64,000 nt of DNA from Palsa-459 sp035937595 (GTDB lineage Bacteria > Actinomycetota > Acidimicrobiia > Acidimicrobiales > RAAP-2). Below the pieces are notes generated by a model. It was not told where the DNA came from. It did no database searches and worked only from the letters and a program-made list of their open reading frames with translations. The DNA lies in the NCBI GenBank assembly GCA_035937595.1, contig DASZHS010000051.1, positions 1-64,000 on the forward strand, written 5' to 3'. Shown here in pieces: positions 47,671 to 56,267 of the stretch. Position 1 is the first letter of the stretch; each line of letters opens with the position of its first letter. Position numbers and translations under genes: made by a program.

Positions 47671-48690
47671 GTGAGCGCACGGGTCCTCGTCGTCGTGCTG
47701 CTCGCCGGGACGCTGCTCGCGGGGTGCGGCACGTCCACGGCGCCGCCGCCCGACGGCACGGGCGCACCGGCGATCTCACAGACCGTGACGCTCTCCGCGC
47801 TCGCCTGCGAGCCGCTCGCCTGGTGCGTCGCGGCGGGCACCGACCCGGCCTCGACGTCGGGCGTCGCGTCGATCGAGGTGTCCGCCGGCGGCCGCGGCCG
47901 GTGGGCACCGTCGGCCACGCCGCCGCTGCCGTCGACCACGCTCTCGACCGCGGCGTGCTGGACGTCGGGGTGCCTCCTCGGTGGGGCCGGCCCGTCGGGC
48001 TCGGTGGTCGTCATCGTCAACCCCGCGCGCAAGGTCGCGTCGATCACGTCGGCGCACCCGCCAGGCTCGGGCATCGCCGCGCTGACCTGCACGGCACCCG
48101 CACGCTGCCTCGCGCTCGTGACCGCGACGACCGACACGGCGGTGTTCGCGACGACCGACAGCGGTGCGTCCTGGACCCAGCGCGCGTCGCTGCCCGCGGG
48201 GCTCGCCGTCGCGACCGCGGCGTCGTGCGCCAACCCGGCGGACTGCGTGGCGGTGGGCACCGGACCGGGCGGCTCGGCCGCCGCGGCGCGGTCCGTCGAC
48301 GGGGGCGTGCGGTGGCGACTCGCGATCACCCCCCGCGGGCTGCAGACCTACACGTCGGTCACCTGCGGCTCGCCTCGGTGGTGCCTCGCGACGGCGCGCC
48401 GGCCCAACGGCACGGCGATCCTGCTCGCGAGCACCGACGGCGGCCTCGTGTGGTCCGCGATGGCGACGACGATCCCGAGCCCTGCAGCGGTCACGTGCGC
48501 CAACGTGCCCACCTGCGTGGTCGCCGGCGGCGGCGCTGCCGGCGGCGAGATCACCGTCGGCGTGCGCACCGCGCACGCGCGTCCGCTGACGCTCGTCTAC
48601 GTCCCCGACCAGATCGTCGCGGTCGGGTGTGCGACGCCGGTCAAGTGCGCCGCCATCACGCCGGCCAGCACGGTGTCGTTCGTCGGATAG
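47671..48690 (+). CDS. Cys-pair repeat lipoprotein (predicted propeller-like)
   Basis: A 339-residue lipoprotein. Its signal peptide ends in the lipobox LAGC (Cys19), so it should be anchored on the outer face of the membrane. The body contains repeated units with paired cysteines such as CEPLAWC, CTAPARC, CANPADC, CGSPRWC and CANVPTC, often followed by an AVG- or ATA-like strand and an S-x-D-G-G-x-x-W turn. That turn resembles BNR/sialidase-type propeller repeats. It is distantly reminiscent of the secreted protein at 24473-25639. No enzymatic residues are recognised. It is transcribed divergently from the MarP-like protease. Confidence 0.7.
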   Translation: MSARVLVVVLLAGTLLAGCGTSTAPPPDGTGAPAISQTVTLSALACEPLAWCVAAGTDPASTSGVASIEVSAGGRGRWAPSATPPLPSTTLSTAACWTSGCLLGGAGPSGSVVVIVNPARKVASITSAHPPGSGIAALTCTAPARCLALVTATTDTAVFATTDSGASWTQRASLPAGLAVATAASCANPADCVAVGTGPGGSAAAARSVDGGVRWRLAITPRGLQTYTSVTCGSPRWCLATARRPNGTAILLASTDGGLVWSAMATTIPSPAAVTCANVPTCVVAGGGAAGGEITVGVRTAHARPLTLVYVPDQIVAVGCATPVKCAAITPASTVSFVG

Positions 48691-48691
48691 C

Positions 48692-50422
48692 TCAGCGGAG
48701 GGCAGCGACGAGCCCGGGCAGCCGGGTCGCGGCAGGGTCGAGCACGAAGGCCACGAACTTGTGCGGGAGCCGTACGGCGGCCCGCGAGGTGGCGAAGGTG
48801 GGCGGGACCGGGCTCGCGCGGAAGGGGCCGGTGACCACGGACTTCTGGGGCCGGTCGAACATCAGGGCGTTGCCGACGACGCCGGTGCCCGACTGGATGT
48901 CCGTCGCGGGGTGGCCGGGGAACGCGCCCCAGGTCGTGGTCGCGAACGCGTAGGCCATCGCGTGCCACAGGTTGAGACCGATCGCGCCGTAGCGGAGCGT
49001 GGCGACCGCCGCGTCGATGCGACCGCCGACGAGCGGGTCCTCGAGCTGCTCGGGGTGCGCGAGGATCGTCGCGGACAGCGACCCCCAGACGACGTCGTTA
49101 CACAGCTCGACGGCGGCGTCGACGAACTGGTCCGGTGTCACCGTGTCGATCGCGGTCTCGGCCATGAGGCTGCAGAACGCCTCCACGTTGAGCGCGAGGT
49201 CGCCGTGGTCCTTGGCGTCGATCCCTCGCACCACGGTCCACGGGAGCCGGCCTGCGTCGTCATCGCCGAGCAGGTGCGCGGCGGGGTGCGCCGCGAGGAA
49301 GCGCGCGTGCCGCTCATGGGCGCCGGGATAGTACGCGCGGCGCGTCGGGATCGCGGAGAGCACGCACTCGAGCTCGTTCAAGAACGCCTCGCGCTGCGGC
49401 CAGTGCCGCCACGTGACGAGGAGCCTCGGGGTGAGGCAGTTGAACCCGGCGTTGTTGACGAGCATGGACGCGACGTGCGCGGCCTGGTACGAGAGGTCCC
49501 TCGCCGACCAGGTGCCGGGGACGACGATGACCGGTGACACGTTGCCGAGCTCGGCGGTCACGGGCTTGGTGACGAGCCGCACGTTCGCTGCCTTTCGGCG
49601 CGCGCCCTCGTCGCCCGGCCCGAAGACGATCGACTCGTAGGTCTTGTCCGAGCCGGTCACGTGGACCTCGTCGACGAGGGAGTGCGCGACGAGGTGGCTG
49701 CCCGCGGTGGCGCCGCCGCGCACGATGCGCAGGACGCCCTCGTCGACCAGGACGCGCAGCGCCCGCTCCCAGTGCTCCACGAGGTAGTCGTTGACGGGGT
49801 TGGCCTTGAGCACGACCGCCTTGCCGTCGACGAACAGCTTGTGGAGCACGTCGTTCGGGCCGAGGGAGCCGACGTTGCCGGCCGCGAGCACGAGGGCGAC
49901 GCCCCGGTGGCCGTCGGGGTCGCGGTAGGCGGCGGCCTGGCCGGCACGCACCTCTTCGGGGGAGATCCCCGGCTGCATCCAGACCTCGCCGCGCTGCCCG
50001 GCGAGCAGCACGCGGTCGTAGCGGCCGCGGGGCACCACGCCCGCCACGACCCGACCGCCCGGGGCGTGGCGGATGGGACCGGGGATCCGCGGTCGCCCGC
50101 CGCGGCTGATCTCGGTGAGCGAGCGGCGCAGCTCCTGGGCGAGCCGCCCGATCACCCCGACGCTCGAGAGCAGCTCCTCGCCCGCCTCGTAGCCCGAGGG
50201 GTCGAGGCCCTTCGCCTCGCACGCCGCCTCCAGCCAGTCGGGTGCGGCGACGGCGAGATCGGCGATGACCTGCGCGAGGAGTGCCTCGCGCGCCGACGCC
50301 GAGGTCGACGCCCACCGGTCGACGTTCGAGGCGACGGTGAGGACCGCCGCGTCGAGCCCGCCGGTGTCGACGCGCTCGTCGCCGGCCTCGGCGGCCGCGG
50401 CTCCTCGGGTGCTCACCGTCAC
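48692..50422 (-). CDS. aldehyde-dehydrogenase-family protein
   Basis: A 576-residue NAD(P)-dependent aldehyde dehydrogenase superfamily member. The family elements present are AAGNVGSLGPNDVLHKL (near 197), KANPVNDYLVEHW, VHVTGSDKT, the general-base Glu in TAELGNVSP (near 291) and the catalytic Cys in AGFNCLTPRLL (near 328). The long N-terminal region (1-140) and the divergent catalytic surroundings suggest an acyl-CoA-reductase-like or specialised subfamily. I cannot name the substrate. GTG 50422 follows GAGGAGG at 5 bases, with a TAGCCT -10 element upstream. Its stop is one base from the stop of the convergent lipoprotein gene. Confidence 0.75.
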   Translation of the reverse strand: MTVSTRGAAAAEAGDERVDTGGLDAAVLTVASNVDRWASTSASAREALLAQVIADLAVAAPDWLEAACEAKGLDPSGYEAGEELLSSVGVIGRLAQELRRSLTEISRGGRPRIPGPIRHAPGGRVVAGVVPRGRYDRVLLAGQRGEVWMQPGISPEEVRAGQAAAYRDPDGHRGVALVLAAGNVGSLGPNDVLHKLFVDGKAVVLKANPVNDYLVEHWERALRVLVDEGVLRIVRGGATAGSHLVAHSLVDEVHVTGSDKTYESIVFGPGDEGARRKAANVRLVTKPVTAELGNVSPVIVVPGTWSARDLSYQAAHVASMLVNNAGFNCLTPRLLVTWRHWPQREAFLNELECVLSAIPTRRAYYPGAHERHARFLAAHPAAHLLGDDDAGRLPWTVVRGIDAKDHGDLALNVEAFCSLMAETAIDTVTPDQFVDAAVELCNDVVWGSLSATILAHPEQLEDPLVGGRIDAAVATLRYGAIGLNLWHAMAYAFATTTWGAFPGHPATDIQSGTGVVGNALMFDRPQKSVVTGPFRASPVPPTFATSRAAVRLPHKFVAFVLDPAATRLPGLVAALR

Positions 50423-50444
50423 GCGCGCCTCCTCGATGCGGTCG

Positions 50445-50450
50445 AGGCTA
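50445..50450 (-). promoter_or_regulatory. putative -10 element for the aldehyde dehydrogenase gene
   Basis: TAGCCT on the minus strand, about 22 bases before GTG 50422 and upstream of the GAGGAGG ribosome-binding site. The divergent gene begins at 50485, so promoters overlap here. Confidence 0.4.
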
Positions 50451-50484
50451 CCGGCGACGCGACGAGGTGCTAGGCATCGCAGGG

Positions 50485-51294
50485 ATGGCCGATCACGCCG
50501 ACGACCCGGCGGCATCGTCGCCATCGGTCCCGCCCGTCGGGTGGTACCCCGACCCGAGCGGCGACGCGCAGTGGCGTCGGTGGGACGGCACCTCATGGGG
50601 CGAGGCGACGATGCCCTACGGGCCGCCACCGCCCGACGCCGTCTCGCTGCAGACGGAGCGCCGGGCGTGGCTGCTCCTTCGCGGCGTCGCGCCGTTGGGG
50701 CTGTTGGCGCCGGCGCTGTTCGCGATCGCGCTCGCGGCGGACAGCGCGACGTTCGGGCCGCTGCGCCGCTACGTCCGGGAGTGGTGGAACGCCGACCTCC
50801 ACCACCGCCCGTTGCCGCCGGTGCCGGCGACGGGGTCCTCGTCGGCCGTGGTCTCGCTCACCTACGTCACCGTGTGGCTCGTCTCGATCGTCGGCATCGG
50901 CGCGTGGCTGCGCTTCACGCTCGCCTCCTCGCGCGTCGTGGCGGCGGCGCGCTACCCCAGCCGCCAGCACGCGGGGTGGACCTGCGTCTCGTTCTTCATC
51001 CCGGTCCTCGGACCCCTGATCGCCCGCTCGGCCAGCCGCGCGTGGCTCCCCGACGGCCATGAGGCGCGCCGGTCGCTCGGCGTCGGCTGGTCGCTCGTCG
51101 CGGCGGGCGAGCTCGCCGTCACCGCGCTGTGGGCGACGACGCTGTCCACGTCGTCGCTCGCCGCGGCGTGGTGCCTGGCCGTCGTGGCGGCGGCCGTCTG
51201 GGTCCTCGCGGCCATCGAGCTGCCGAGGGGCCTCGAGGCCATCGCCGAGGACCACGCGTCGCTCGGCGTGCGTCGCGCCCCCACTCGCTCGTAG
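50485..51294 (+). CDS. DUF2510/DUF4328 membrane protein
   Basis: A 269-residue actinobacterial membrane protein. Near residue 20 it has the DUF2510 motif GWYPDPSGDAQWRRWDG, a short Trp-rich domain common on actinobacterial membrane proteins. DUF4328-like membrane segments follow (LLLRGVAPLGLLAPALFAIAL near 66, VSLTYVTVWLVSIVGIGAWL, GWSLVAAGELAVTALWATT and WCLAVVAAAVWVLAAIELP). Function is unknown. The ATG at 50485 was chosen over an upstream start at 50467 because AGGG and a TAGGCAT element precede it. Confidence 0.8.
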   Translation: MADHADDPAASSPSVPPVGWYPDPSGDAQWRRWDGTSWGEATMPYGPPPPDAVSLQTERRAWLLLRGVAPLGLLAPALFAIALAADSATFGPLRRYVREWWNADLHHRPLPPVPATGSSSAVVSLTYVTVWLVSIVGIGAWLRFTLASSRVVAAARYPSRQHAGWTCVSFFIPVLGPLIARSASRAWLPDGHEARRSLGVGWSLVAAGELAVTALWATTLSTSSLAAAWCLAVVAAAVWVLAAIELPRGLEAIAEDHASLGVRRAPTRS

Positions 51295-51336
51295 GCTGCG
51301 CGCCGTCCGCACCGACGGGGGCGACGGAGGGAGCGA

Positions 51337-51906
51337 GTGCAGATGGGCTACGAACAGTGGGGTCCCCTGGGTGGGCTCGTCGGCACGTGGGAGGGCGACC
51401 AGGGCCTCGACGTCTCGTTCCACAACGAGCTCGGCAAGGTCGCCGAGACCGAGTACCGGGAGAAGACGTCGTTCAAGCCGTTCGGCCCGGTCGACAACGG
51501 CCCGCAGATCCTCTTCGGCCTCGACTACCGCACCGCGGCGTGGCGCGGCGACGAGGAGAACCCGTTCCACACCGAGGTCGGCTACTGGCTGTGGGACGCG
51601 AGGGACTCCCAGGTCATGCGCTGCTTCATGGTGCCGCGCGGCTCGACGGTCATCGCAGGGGCCACCTCCTCGCCCGACGCGACGTCCTTCGTGCTCGAGG
51701 CGGACCTCGGGTCCACGACCTACGGCATCCTGTCGAACGCCTACCTCGACCAGTTCGCACGGACGACGCACTTCGACGCGACGATCACGATCGACGGGGC
51801 GACCTTCCGCTACGACGAGACGACGACGGTCGAGCACTCGAAGAGCTCGGACCTCATCTTGCACACGGACCGCAACACGCTCACGCGCGTCTCGCTCGAG
51901 GGCTAG
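51337..51906 (+). CDS. nitrobindin-like heme-binding beta-barrel protein (DUF1794/FABP-like)
   Basis: A 189-residue protein resembling the nitrobindin/THAP4-type ten-stranded barrel. Support comes from the N-terminal LGGLVGTWEGDQGLD (GxWxG motif), alternating beta-strand pattern throughout, HTEVGYWLWD in mid-protein, and a C-terminal LILHTDRNTLTRV. There the His may be the heme ligand, as the C-terminal His is in nitrobindins. It is somewhat longer than typical members, so the family call is moderate. GTG 51337 (or ATG 51343) follows GGAGGG, with TAGGCT upstream overlapping the previous stop. The acyl-CoA dehydrogenase gene starts 3 bases after its stop. Confidence 0.6.
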   Translation: MQMGYEQWGPLGGLVGTWEGDQGLDVSFHNELGKVAETEYREKTSFKPFGPVDNGPQILFGLDYRTAAWRGDEENPFHTEVGYWLWDARDSQVMRCFMVPRGSTVIAGATSSPDATSFVLEADLGSTTYGILSNAYLDQFARTTHFDATITIDGATFRYDETTTVEHSKSSDLILHTDRNTLTRVSLEG

Positions 51907-51909
51907 GCG

Positions 51910-53127
51910 GTGTACGAGTGGTCTGAGGAGCACCTGGCCATCGCCGAGGCCGTCCGGCGCTTCGTCGACGACGAGATCCGCCCGGTGCTCGACGACCTCG
52001 AGTTCGGCGACCTCGCCCCCTACGGGATCCTCCGGTCGATGTTCAAGACGTTCGGGATGGACCAGCTGGCCCGCGAGGGCTTCAAGCGCCAGCTCGAGCG
52101 CAAGGTGGCCGGCGAGGCGGCGCCCGCGGGCCAGCGGCGCGACGGGACGGCGGGGCTCACGCTCATCCCCATCATCGAGCTGTCGAAGGTGAGCCCCGGG
52201 CTCGTCACCGCCCTCGGGGTCTCGACCGCGCTCGCGGGCGGCACGATCATGAAGCTCGGCACCCCCGAGCAGATGGAGCGCTTCGCGCTCGACCTGCTCA
52301 CCTTGGAGAAGATCGGCGCCTGGGCGATCACCGAGCCCGACAGCGGCTCGGACGCCCTCGGCGGCATGCGGACGACCGCGCGGCGCGACGGCGACGAGTA
52401 CGTGCTCAACGGCCAGAAGACCTGGATCACGAACGGCCCCTTCGCCGACACGATCGTCTGCTACGCCAAGCTCGACGACGGCTCGGGGCTCGACCCGCGC
52501 CGACGCCCGGTCGTCACCTTCATCCTGTCCTCGGACATGGCGGGGCTCGAGCGCTCCGCACCGCTGCGCAAGATGGGCCAGCACGCCTCGCCCACCGGCC
52601 AGCTGTTCTTCTCCGACGTGCGCGTCGGGCGCGACCGCCTGCTCGGCGGCACCGAGACACCCCGGGGCGGCGGGCGCGAGAGCGCCAAGGACAACTTCGT
52701 GACCGAGCGCGCCGGGGTCGCCGCGATGGCGCTCGGGATCATCGAGGAGTGCCTGCGGCTCTCCGTCGCCTACGCGAAGTCGAGGACGCTGTGGGAGCGG
52801 CCCATCTCGGAGTACCAGCTCATCCAGCTCAAGCTGGCGCGGATGGAGGTGGCGCGGGTGAACACCCAGAACCTGGTCTTCGCGCACCTCGAGCGGTCCG
52901 CGGCGGGCGCCGTGCCGACGCTCGCCGAGGCGAGCGCCATGAAGCTGTACGCCGCGCGGGCGGCCTTCGAGGTTGCCGACGAGGCGATCCAGCTGTTCGG
53001 CGGCAACGGGTACGTCTCGGAGTACCGCGTCGAGCAGCTCGCCCGCGACGCTCGCGTGCTGCAGATCTACGCGGGCACCGACGAGATGCAGGTCGTCGCC
53101 ATCGCGAAGGACCTGCTCAGCCGCTGA
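51910..53127 (+). CDS. acyl-CoA dehydrogenase
   Basis: A 405-residue FAD enzyme oxidising acyl-CoA thioesters. It shows the helical N-terminal domain, the flavin-binding strands GAWAITEPDSGSDALG and NGQKTWITNG, the helix TERAGVAAMALGIIEE, and the C-terminal QLFGGNGYVSEYRVEQLARDAR with IYAGTDEM. The position that holds the catalytic Glu in medium-chain enzymes (YEGT) is Ala here (YAGT). A Glu in TERAGVAA occupies the place used by isovaleryl- and long-chain-type enzymes. The gene lies between the nitrobindin-like and SnoaL-like genes in a tight same-strand run. Confidence 0.9.
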   Translation: MYEWSEEHLAIAEAVRRFVDDEIRPVLDDLEFGDLAPYGILRSMFKTFGMDQLAREGFKRQLERKVAGEAAPAGQRRDGTAGLTLIPIIELSKVSPGLVTALGVSTALAGGTIMKLGTPEQMERFALDLLTLEKIGAWAITEPDSGSDALGGMRTTARRDGDEYVLNGQKTWITNGPFADTIVCYAKLDDGSGLDPRRRPVVTFILSSDMAGLERSAPLRKMGQHASPTGQLFFSDVRVGRDRLLGGTETPRGGGRESAKDNFVTERAGVAAMALGIIEECLRLSVAYAKSRTLWERPISEYQLIQLKLARMEVARVNTQNLVFAHLERSAAGAVPTLAEASAMKLYAARAAFEVADEAIQLFGGNGYVSEYRVEQLARDARVLQIYAGTDEMQVVAIAKDLLSR

Positions 53128-53155
53128 GCCGGAGCCGGCGAAGGAGGGAGGCGCG

Positions 53156-53494
53156 GTGGGGCCGCTCGAGACCGTGGAGGCGTTCGGTGCGGCCTGGGGG
53201 GCGCACGACCTCGAGGCCACCCTTGCGCTCGTCACCGACGACGTCGTCTTCGAGTCGACCGGCCCGGCACCCGACGGCGTGCGGCACGTCGGCACCGACG
53301 ACGTCCGACGCGCGTGGTCGCCCATCTTCGAGGACGCCGCCTCGGTCTTCGAGGTCGAAGAGACCGTGGCCGCGGGCGACCGGGTGGTGCAGCGGTGGCG
53401 CTACGCGTGGGCGGACGGCCACGTCCGCGGCGTCGACCTCTTCTTGGTCCGCGACGGCCGCGTCGCAGAGAAGCTCTCGTACGTGAAGGGCTGA
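53156..53494 (+). CDS. SnoaL/NTF2-like protein
   Basis: A 112-residue protein with the cone-shaped NTF2-like fold pattern. It opens with VEAFGAAWGAHDLEATLALVTDDVVFES, the usual helix-strand opening of SnoaL-like proteins, continues VGTDDVRRAWSPIF, and ends with paired strands RVVQRWRYAWADGHVRGVDLFLV. Members include isomerases, hydrolases and binding proteins, and no activity can be assigned. GTG 53156 is preceded by a strong AAGGAGGGAGG. It is 28 bases after the acyl-CoA dehydrogenase stop and likely shares its transcript. Confidence 0.75.
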   Translation: MGPLETVEAFGAAWGAHDLEATLALVTDDVVFESTGPAPDGVRHVGTDDVRRAWSPIFEDAASVFEVEETVAAGDRVVQRWRYAWADGHVRGVDLFLVRDGRVAEKLSYVKG

Positions 53495-53618
53495 GCCAGC
53501 CGGCGCGCTCGGCTACCGGATGGGTGCGGCGCTCGATCGACAGCGCTGGACGAACCGTCGCGTCGAGGGCGAGCTCGGCGTGGCGCCGGTGCGACGCGTG
53601 GCGCCCGCGGCGCGCGGA

Positions 53619-53861
53619 CTAGCCGTCCTGCGGCGGCTCGTGCGCCGAGGTCGAGGGGCGGTCCCACCCCGCACGCTCGGGGTAGCTGAGGGCGGCTCGG
53701 CGCAGGACCGTGTCGTCGTCCGCCACCAGTGCCGGGGCCTCGCCGGGCCACGGTCCGAGCCGCTCCGCGGTCCACGACGACGCGTCGCTCGAGTCCGCGA
53801 GGGCGCGTCGGAGCTGGCGCAGCGCCGCAATCTCCGACGGCGTCCGGCGAGTGAGGGTCAC
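53619..53861 (-). CDS. small protein of unknown function
   Basis: An 80-residue hypothetical protein with no family recognised. It starts MTLTRRTPSEIAALRQLRRAL, a basic amphipathic-looking helix, and ends in a Pro/Ser-rich tail. The GTG start overlaps the stop of the PspC-domain gene by 4 bases, and codon use looks genuine, which is why I accept it. It may be a small accessory of that membrane protein. Confidence 0.5.
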   Translation of the reverse strand: MTLTRRTPSEIAALRQLRRALADSSDASSWTAERLGPWPGEAPALVADDDTVLRRAALSYPERAGWDRPSTSAHEPPQDG

Positions 53862-54832
53862 GTCGGCGTCCCCCGGACAAGCCGCACCTGGCCGACCCCG
53901 GCCTCCGCGACGAGGTCCAGCTGGGGATGCGCCGCGGCGGAACCGCTCGCGCTGACCCTCTCGGGACCCGAGAACGTCTGGAGGTCGCCGGGCTGCGCGA
54001 CGACGTTGCCGAAACCGCTGTGCGCGCTGACGTCGACGACGACCCCGGGCGGCACCTCGACGGTGAGGAGGCCGACGGCGACGGACGCGGTGACGCGCGT
54101 CGTCCTGCTCGTGAAGTGCACGCGACGGAGGTCGACGGTGAGGTTCCCGATCGCCGTGCGGTAGGTCGGCTGGACCTGGGCGAGCGACGTCGGCTGGTAC
54201 ACGCGGTCACCGATGCCGCCGGTGAAGGGCACGCCCGTGGACGCGACGAGCGCGAAGAACGCGCCGGTGGCGACGATCGCGAGGGTGACGGCGCCGACGC
54301 CGAGGATCACGATCGCCCGGAGGAGGATCGCACCGCGGGGTGCCCGCGCCGTGACCCCCGACCCGGCGCGCAACGCCGACTGGGACGGGCGGCGTACGGC
54401 GATGAGGACGACGACACCCAGCAGCACGACCCAGAGGAGCCCGAACCCGGTGCCCCAGCGTGGGCCCCGCCACCAGGTCGTCACGACGAGGAGGCCGAAG
54501 ACGAGCACGCCGGCGAGCAGCAGCGCGGCGAGCCACGGCGACGTCGACTCGCCCTCGAGCTCGCCTCGGGTCCCCGGCGCGTCGGACGAGGGCTCGACGG
54601 GCACCAGCGCCCACAGGGCGAGGTACACGACGACGCCGAGCCCCCACGCGCAGGCCAGGACGACGAAGGCCACCCGGACGAGGCTGACGTCCACGTCCAA
54701 GCGGTCGGCGATCCCCCCGGCCACGCCCGCCAGCATCCTGCGCGACCGGCTGCGCTGGAGGTGGGCGCCTCCAGGCGGTGGGTCCGGAGCGGGCGGCGGG
54801 TCGATCAGCGTGGCGTCGTCGTTCAGTGTCAT
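53858..54832 (-). CDS. PspC-domain membrane protein with LiaF-like C-terminus
   Basis: A 324-residue membrane protein. A Pro-rich start is followed by a PspC domain (about 30-85: RSRRMLAGVAGGIADRLDVDVSLVR, then FVVLACAWGLGVVVYLALWALVP). Further membrane helices (about 100-200) lead into an extracytoplasmic beta-helix-like C-terminal part (about 225-320: IGNLTVDLRRVHFTSRTT, VAVGLLTVEVPPGVVVDV). That part resembles the LiaF/'toast-rack' repeats of envelope-stress proteins. It is divergent from a PspC-domain histidine kinase gene (172-base gap), so it is a candidate modulator of that kinase, as LiaF is for LiaS (inference). Confidence 0.75.
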   Translation of the reverse strand: MTLNDDATLIDPPPAPDPPPGGAHLQRSRSRRMLAGVAGGIADRLDVDVSLVRVAFVVLACAWGLGVVVYLALWALVPVEPSSDAPGTRGELEGESTSPWLAALLLAGVLVFGLLVVTTWWRGPRWGTGFGLLWVVLLGVVVLIAVRRPSQSALRAGSGVTARAPRGAILLRAIVILGVGAVTLAIVATGAFFALVASTGVPFTGGIGDRVYQPTSLAQVQPTYRTAIGNLTVDLRRVHFTSRTTRVTASVAVGLLTVEVPPGVVVDVSAHSGFGNVVAQPGDLQTFSGPERVSASGSAAAHPQLDLVAEAGVGQVRLVRGTPT

Positions 54833-55004
54833 GTCCGCCACTCTCTGCTCCACGCGCACCCCCGGCAATCCGGCACGACCCCCACGGCCACCCACGACCC
54901 TCAGCTCGGCGTCAGGGTTCCCCCGTATCGCGCTGCACGGTCGTCCCTGCAAGGATTCAGGGATCACACCGAGCACCGCTGAGCACCTTGAGCACGCAGA
55001 GGAC

Positions 55005-56267
55005 GTGGCGGGTCGGCCGGGCGTACCGGTGGCGCGCCGCCCGGAGCGACCGCTCCGCCGCAGCGCCGACGACGCCGTCCTCGGCGGCGTGTGCGGGGGG
55101 CTCGCGCGGCGCCTGGGTGTCTCGCCCCGGCTCCTGCGGGCGCTCGCGGTCCTGTCGGTCATCCCTGCGGGGCTCGGCCTGCTCTTCTACATGGCGTGCT
55201 GGACGCTCATCCCCCGCGCCGGCGAGACGCGATCCGTCGCCACACGGGTGTGCGACGACCGTCGCCAGCTGCAGATCGTCCTCGCCGTCGCGACCGTCGC
55301 CCTCGCCGCCCTCGTCATGCTCCAGGCGCTCGGCCTGCAGGGACCCGGGATCTTCGCCTGGCCGCTGCTGCTGAGCCTGGTCGGCGCGCTGTGCGTCTGG
55401 CGCGGCGCCTCCGACGAGGAGCGCGCACAGCTCCAGGAGCGGCTCGACGCCGCGCCGCTCGTGAACGCGACGACCTCGACCGGCTGGCGAACGATCGCGC
55501 TCCGCGCGTGCGTCGGCGCGGTGCTCCTGCTCGTCGGCGCCGTGCTCCTCTCGAAGATCGGCACCCTGCGGGGCGCGGCGATCGGGGTGTTCTTCGGCGC
55601 CGTGGCCGTGTGCGCCGGGTTCTTGGTGCTCTTCGCGCCCTGGTGGCTCCGCACCCTGCGCGACCTGTCGAGCGAGCGCCGCGAGCGGGTCCGTGCCCAG
55701 GAGCGCGCCAACGTCGCCGCGCACCTGCATGACTCGGTGCTCCAGACGCTCCTTTTGATCCAGAAGTCCGCCGCGGAGCCCACCGAGGTCATCCGGCTCG
55801 CCCGGAACCAGGAGCGCGAGCTGCGTCACTGGCTCTTCGACCCGCGCGCCGCCCGGGTCGCGGGCGGCGCGGAGACGTTCGCGTCCCTCGCCGAGGCGAT
55901 CGAGCGCGACGTAGAGGACGCCTACGGCGTCGGCGTCGAGCTCGTCGTCGTGGGCGACTGCGACGTCGACGACGCCGTGCTCGGCATCCTTGGCGCTGGG
56001 CGCGAGGCGGCCGTCAACGCCGCGAAGTGGTCCGGCACCGCCAACTTCTCGATGTTCGCCGAGGTGGAGCCGGAGCGGGTGTCGATCTTCGTGCGGGACC
56101 TCGGCGCCGGGTTCGACCCCGCGGACGTGCCGTCGGACCGTCGCGGGATCGAGTGCTCGATCAACGAGCGCATGACCCGCGTCGGCGGCCGGGCGATCGT
56201 CCGCAGCACCCCGGGGACGGGGACCGAGGTCGAGCTCGTGCTGCCTCGCGACGCGACGAGTCGATGA
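55005..56267 (+). CDS. PspC-domain sensor histidine kinase (NarL/LiaS type)
   Basis: A 420-residue kinase. The N-terminal PspC domain (about 20-70: LGGVCGGLARRLGVSPRLLR with an adjacent helix) is followed by more membrane helices (about 85-210). Next is a HisKA_3 dimerisation domain with the phospho-acceptor His in AAHLHDSVLQTLLLIQKSA. The HATPase-like domain has GREAAVNAAKWSG (N-box), a G-box DLGAGFD and GTGTEVEL. GTG 55005 is the preferred start, with GTG 55029 possible. The response-regulator gene overlaps its stop (ATGA). It probably senses membrane or cell-wall stress together with the divergent LiaF-like protein. Confidence 0.85.
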   Translation: MAGRPGVPVARRPERPLRRSADDAVLGGVCGGLARRLGVSPRLLRALAVLSVIPAGLGLLFYMACWTLIPRAGETRSVATRVCDDRRQLQIVLAVATVALAALVMLQALGLQGPGIFAWPLLLSLVGALCVWRGASDEERAQLQERLDAAPLVNATTSTGWRTIALRACVGAVLLLVGAVLLSKIGTLRGAAIGVFFGAVAVCAGFLVLFAPWWLRTLRDLSSERRERVRAQERANVAAHLHDSVLQTLLLIQKSAAEPTEVIRLARNQERELRHWLFDPRAARVAGGAETFASLAEAIERDVEDAYGVGVELVVVGDCDVDDAVLGILGAGREAAVNAAKWSGTANFSMFAEVEPERVSIFVRDLGAGFDPADVPSDRRGIECSINERMTRVGGRAIVRSTPGTGTEVELVLPRDATSR

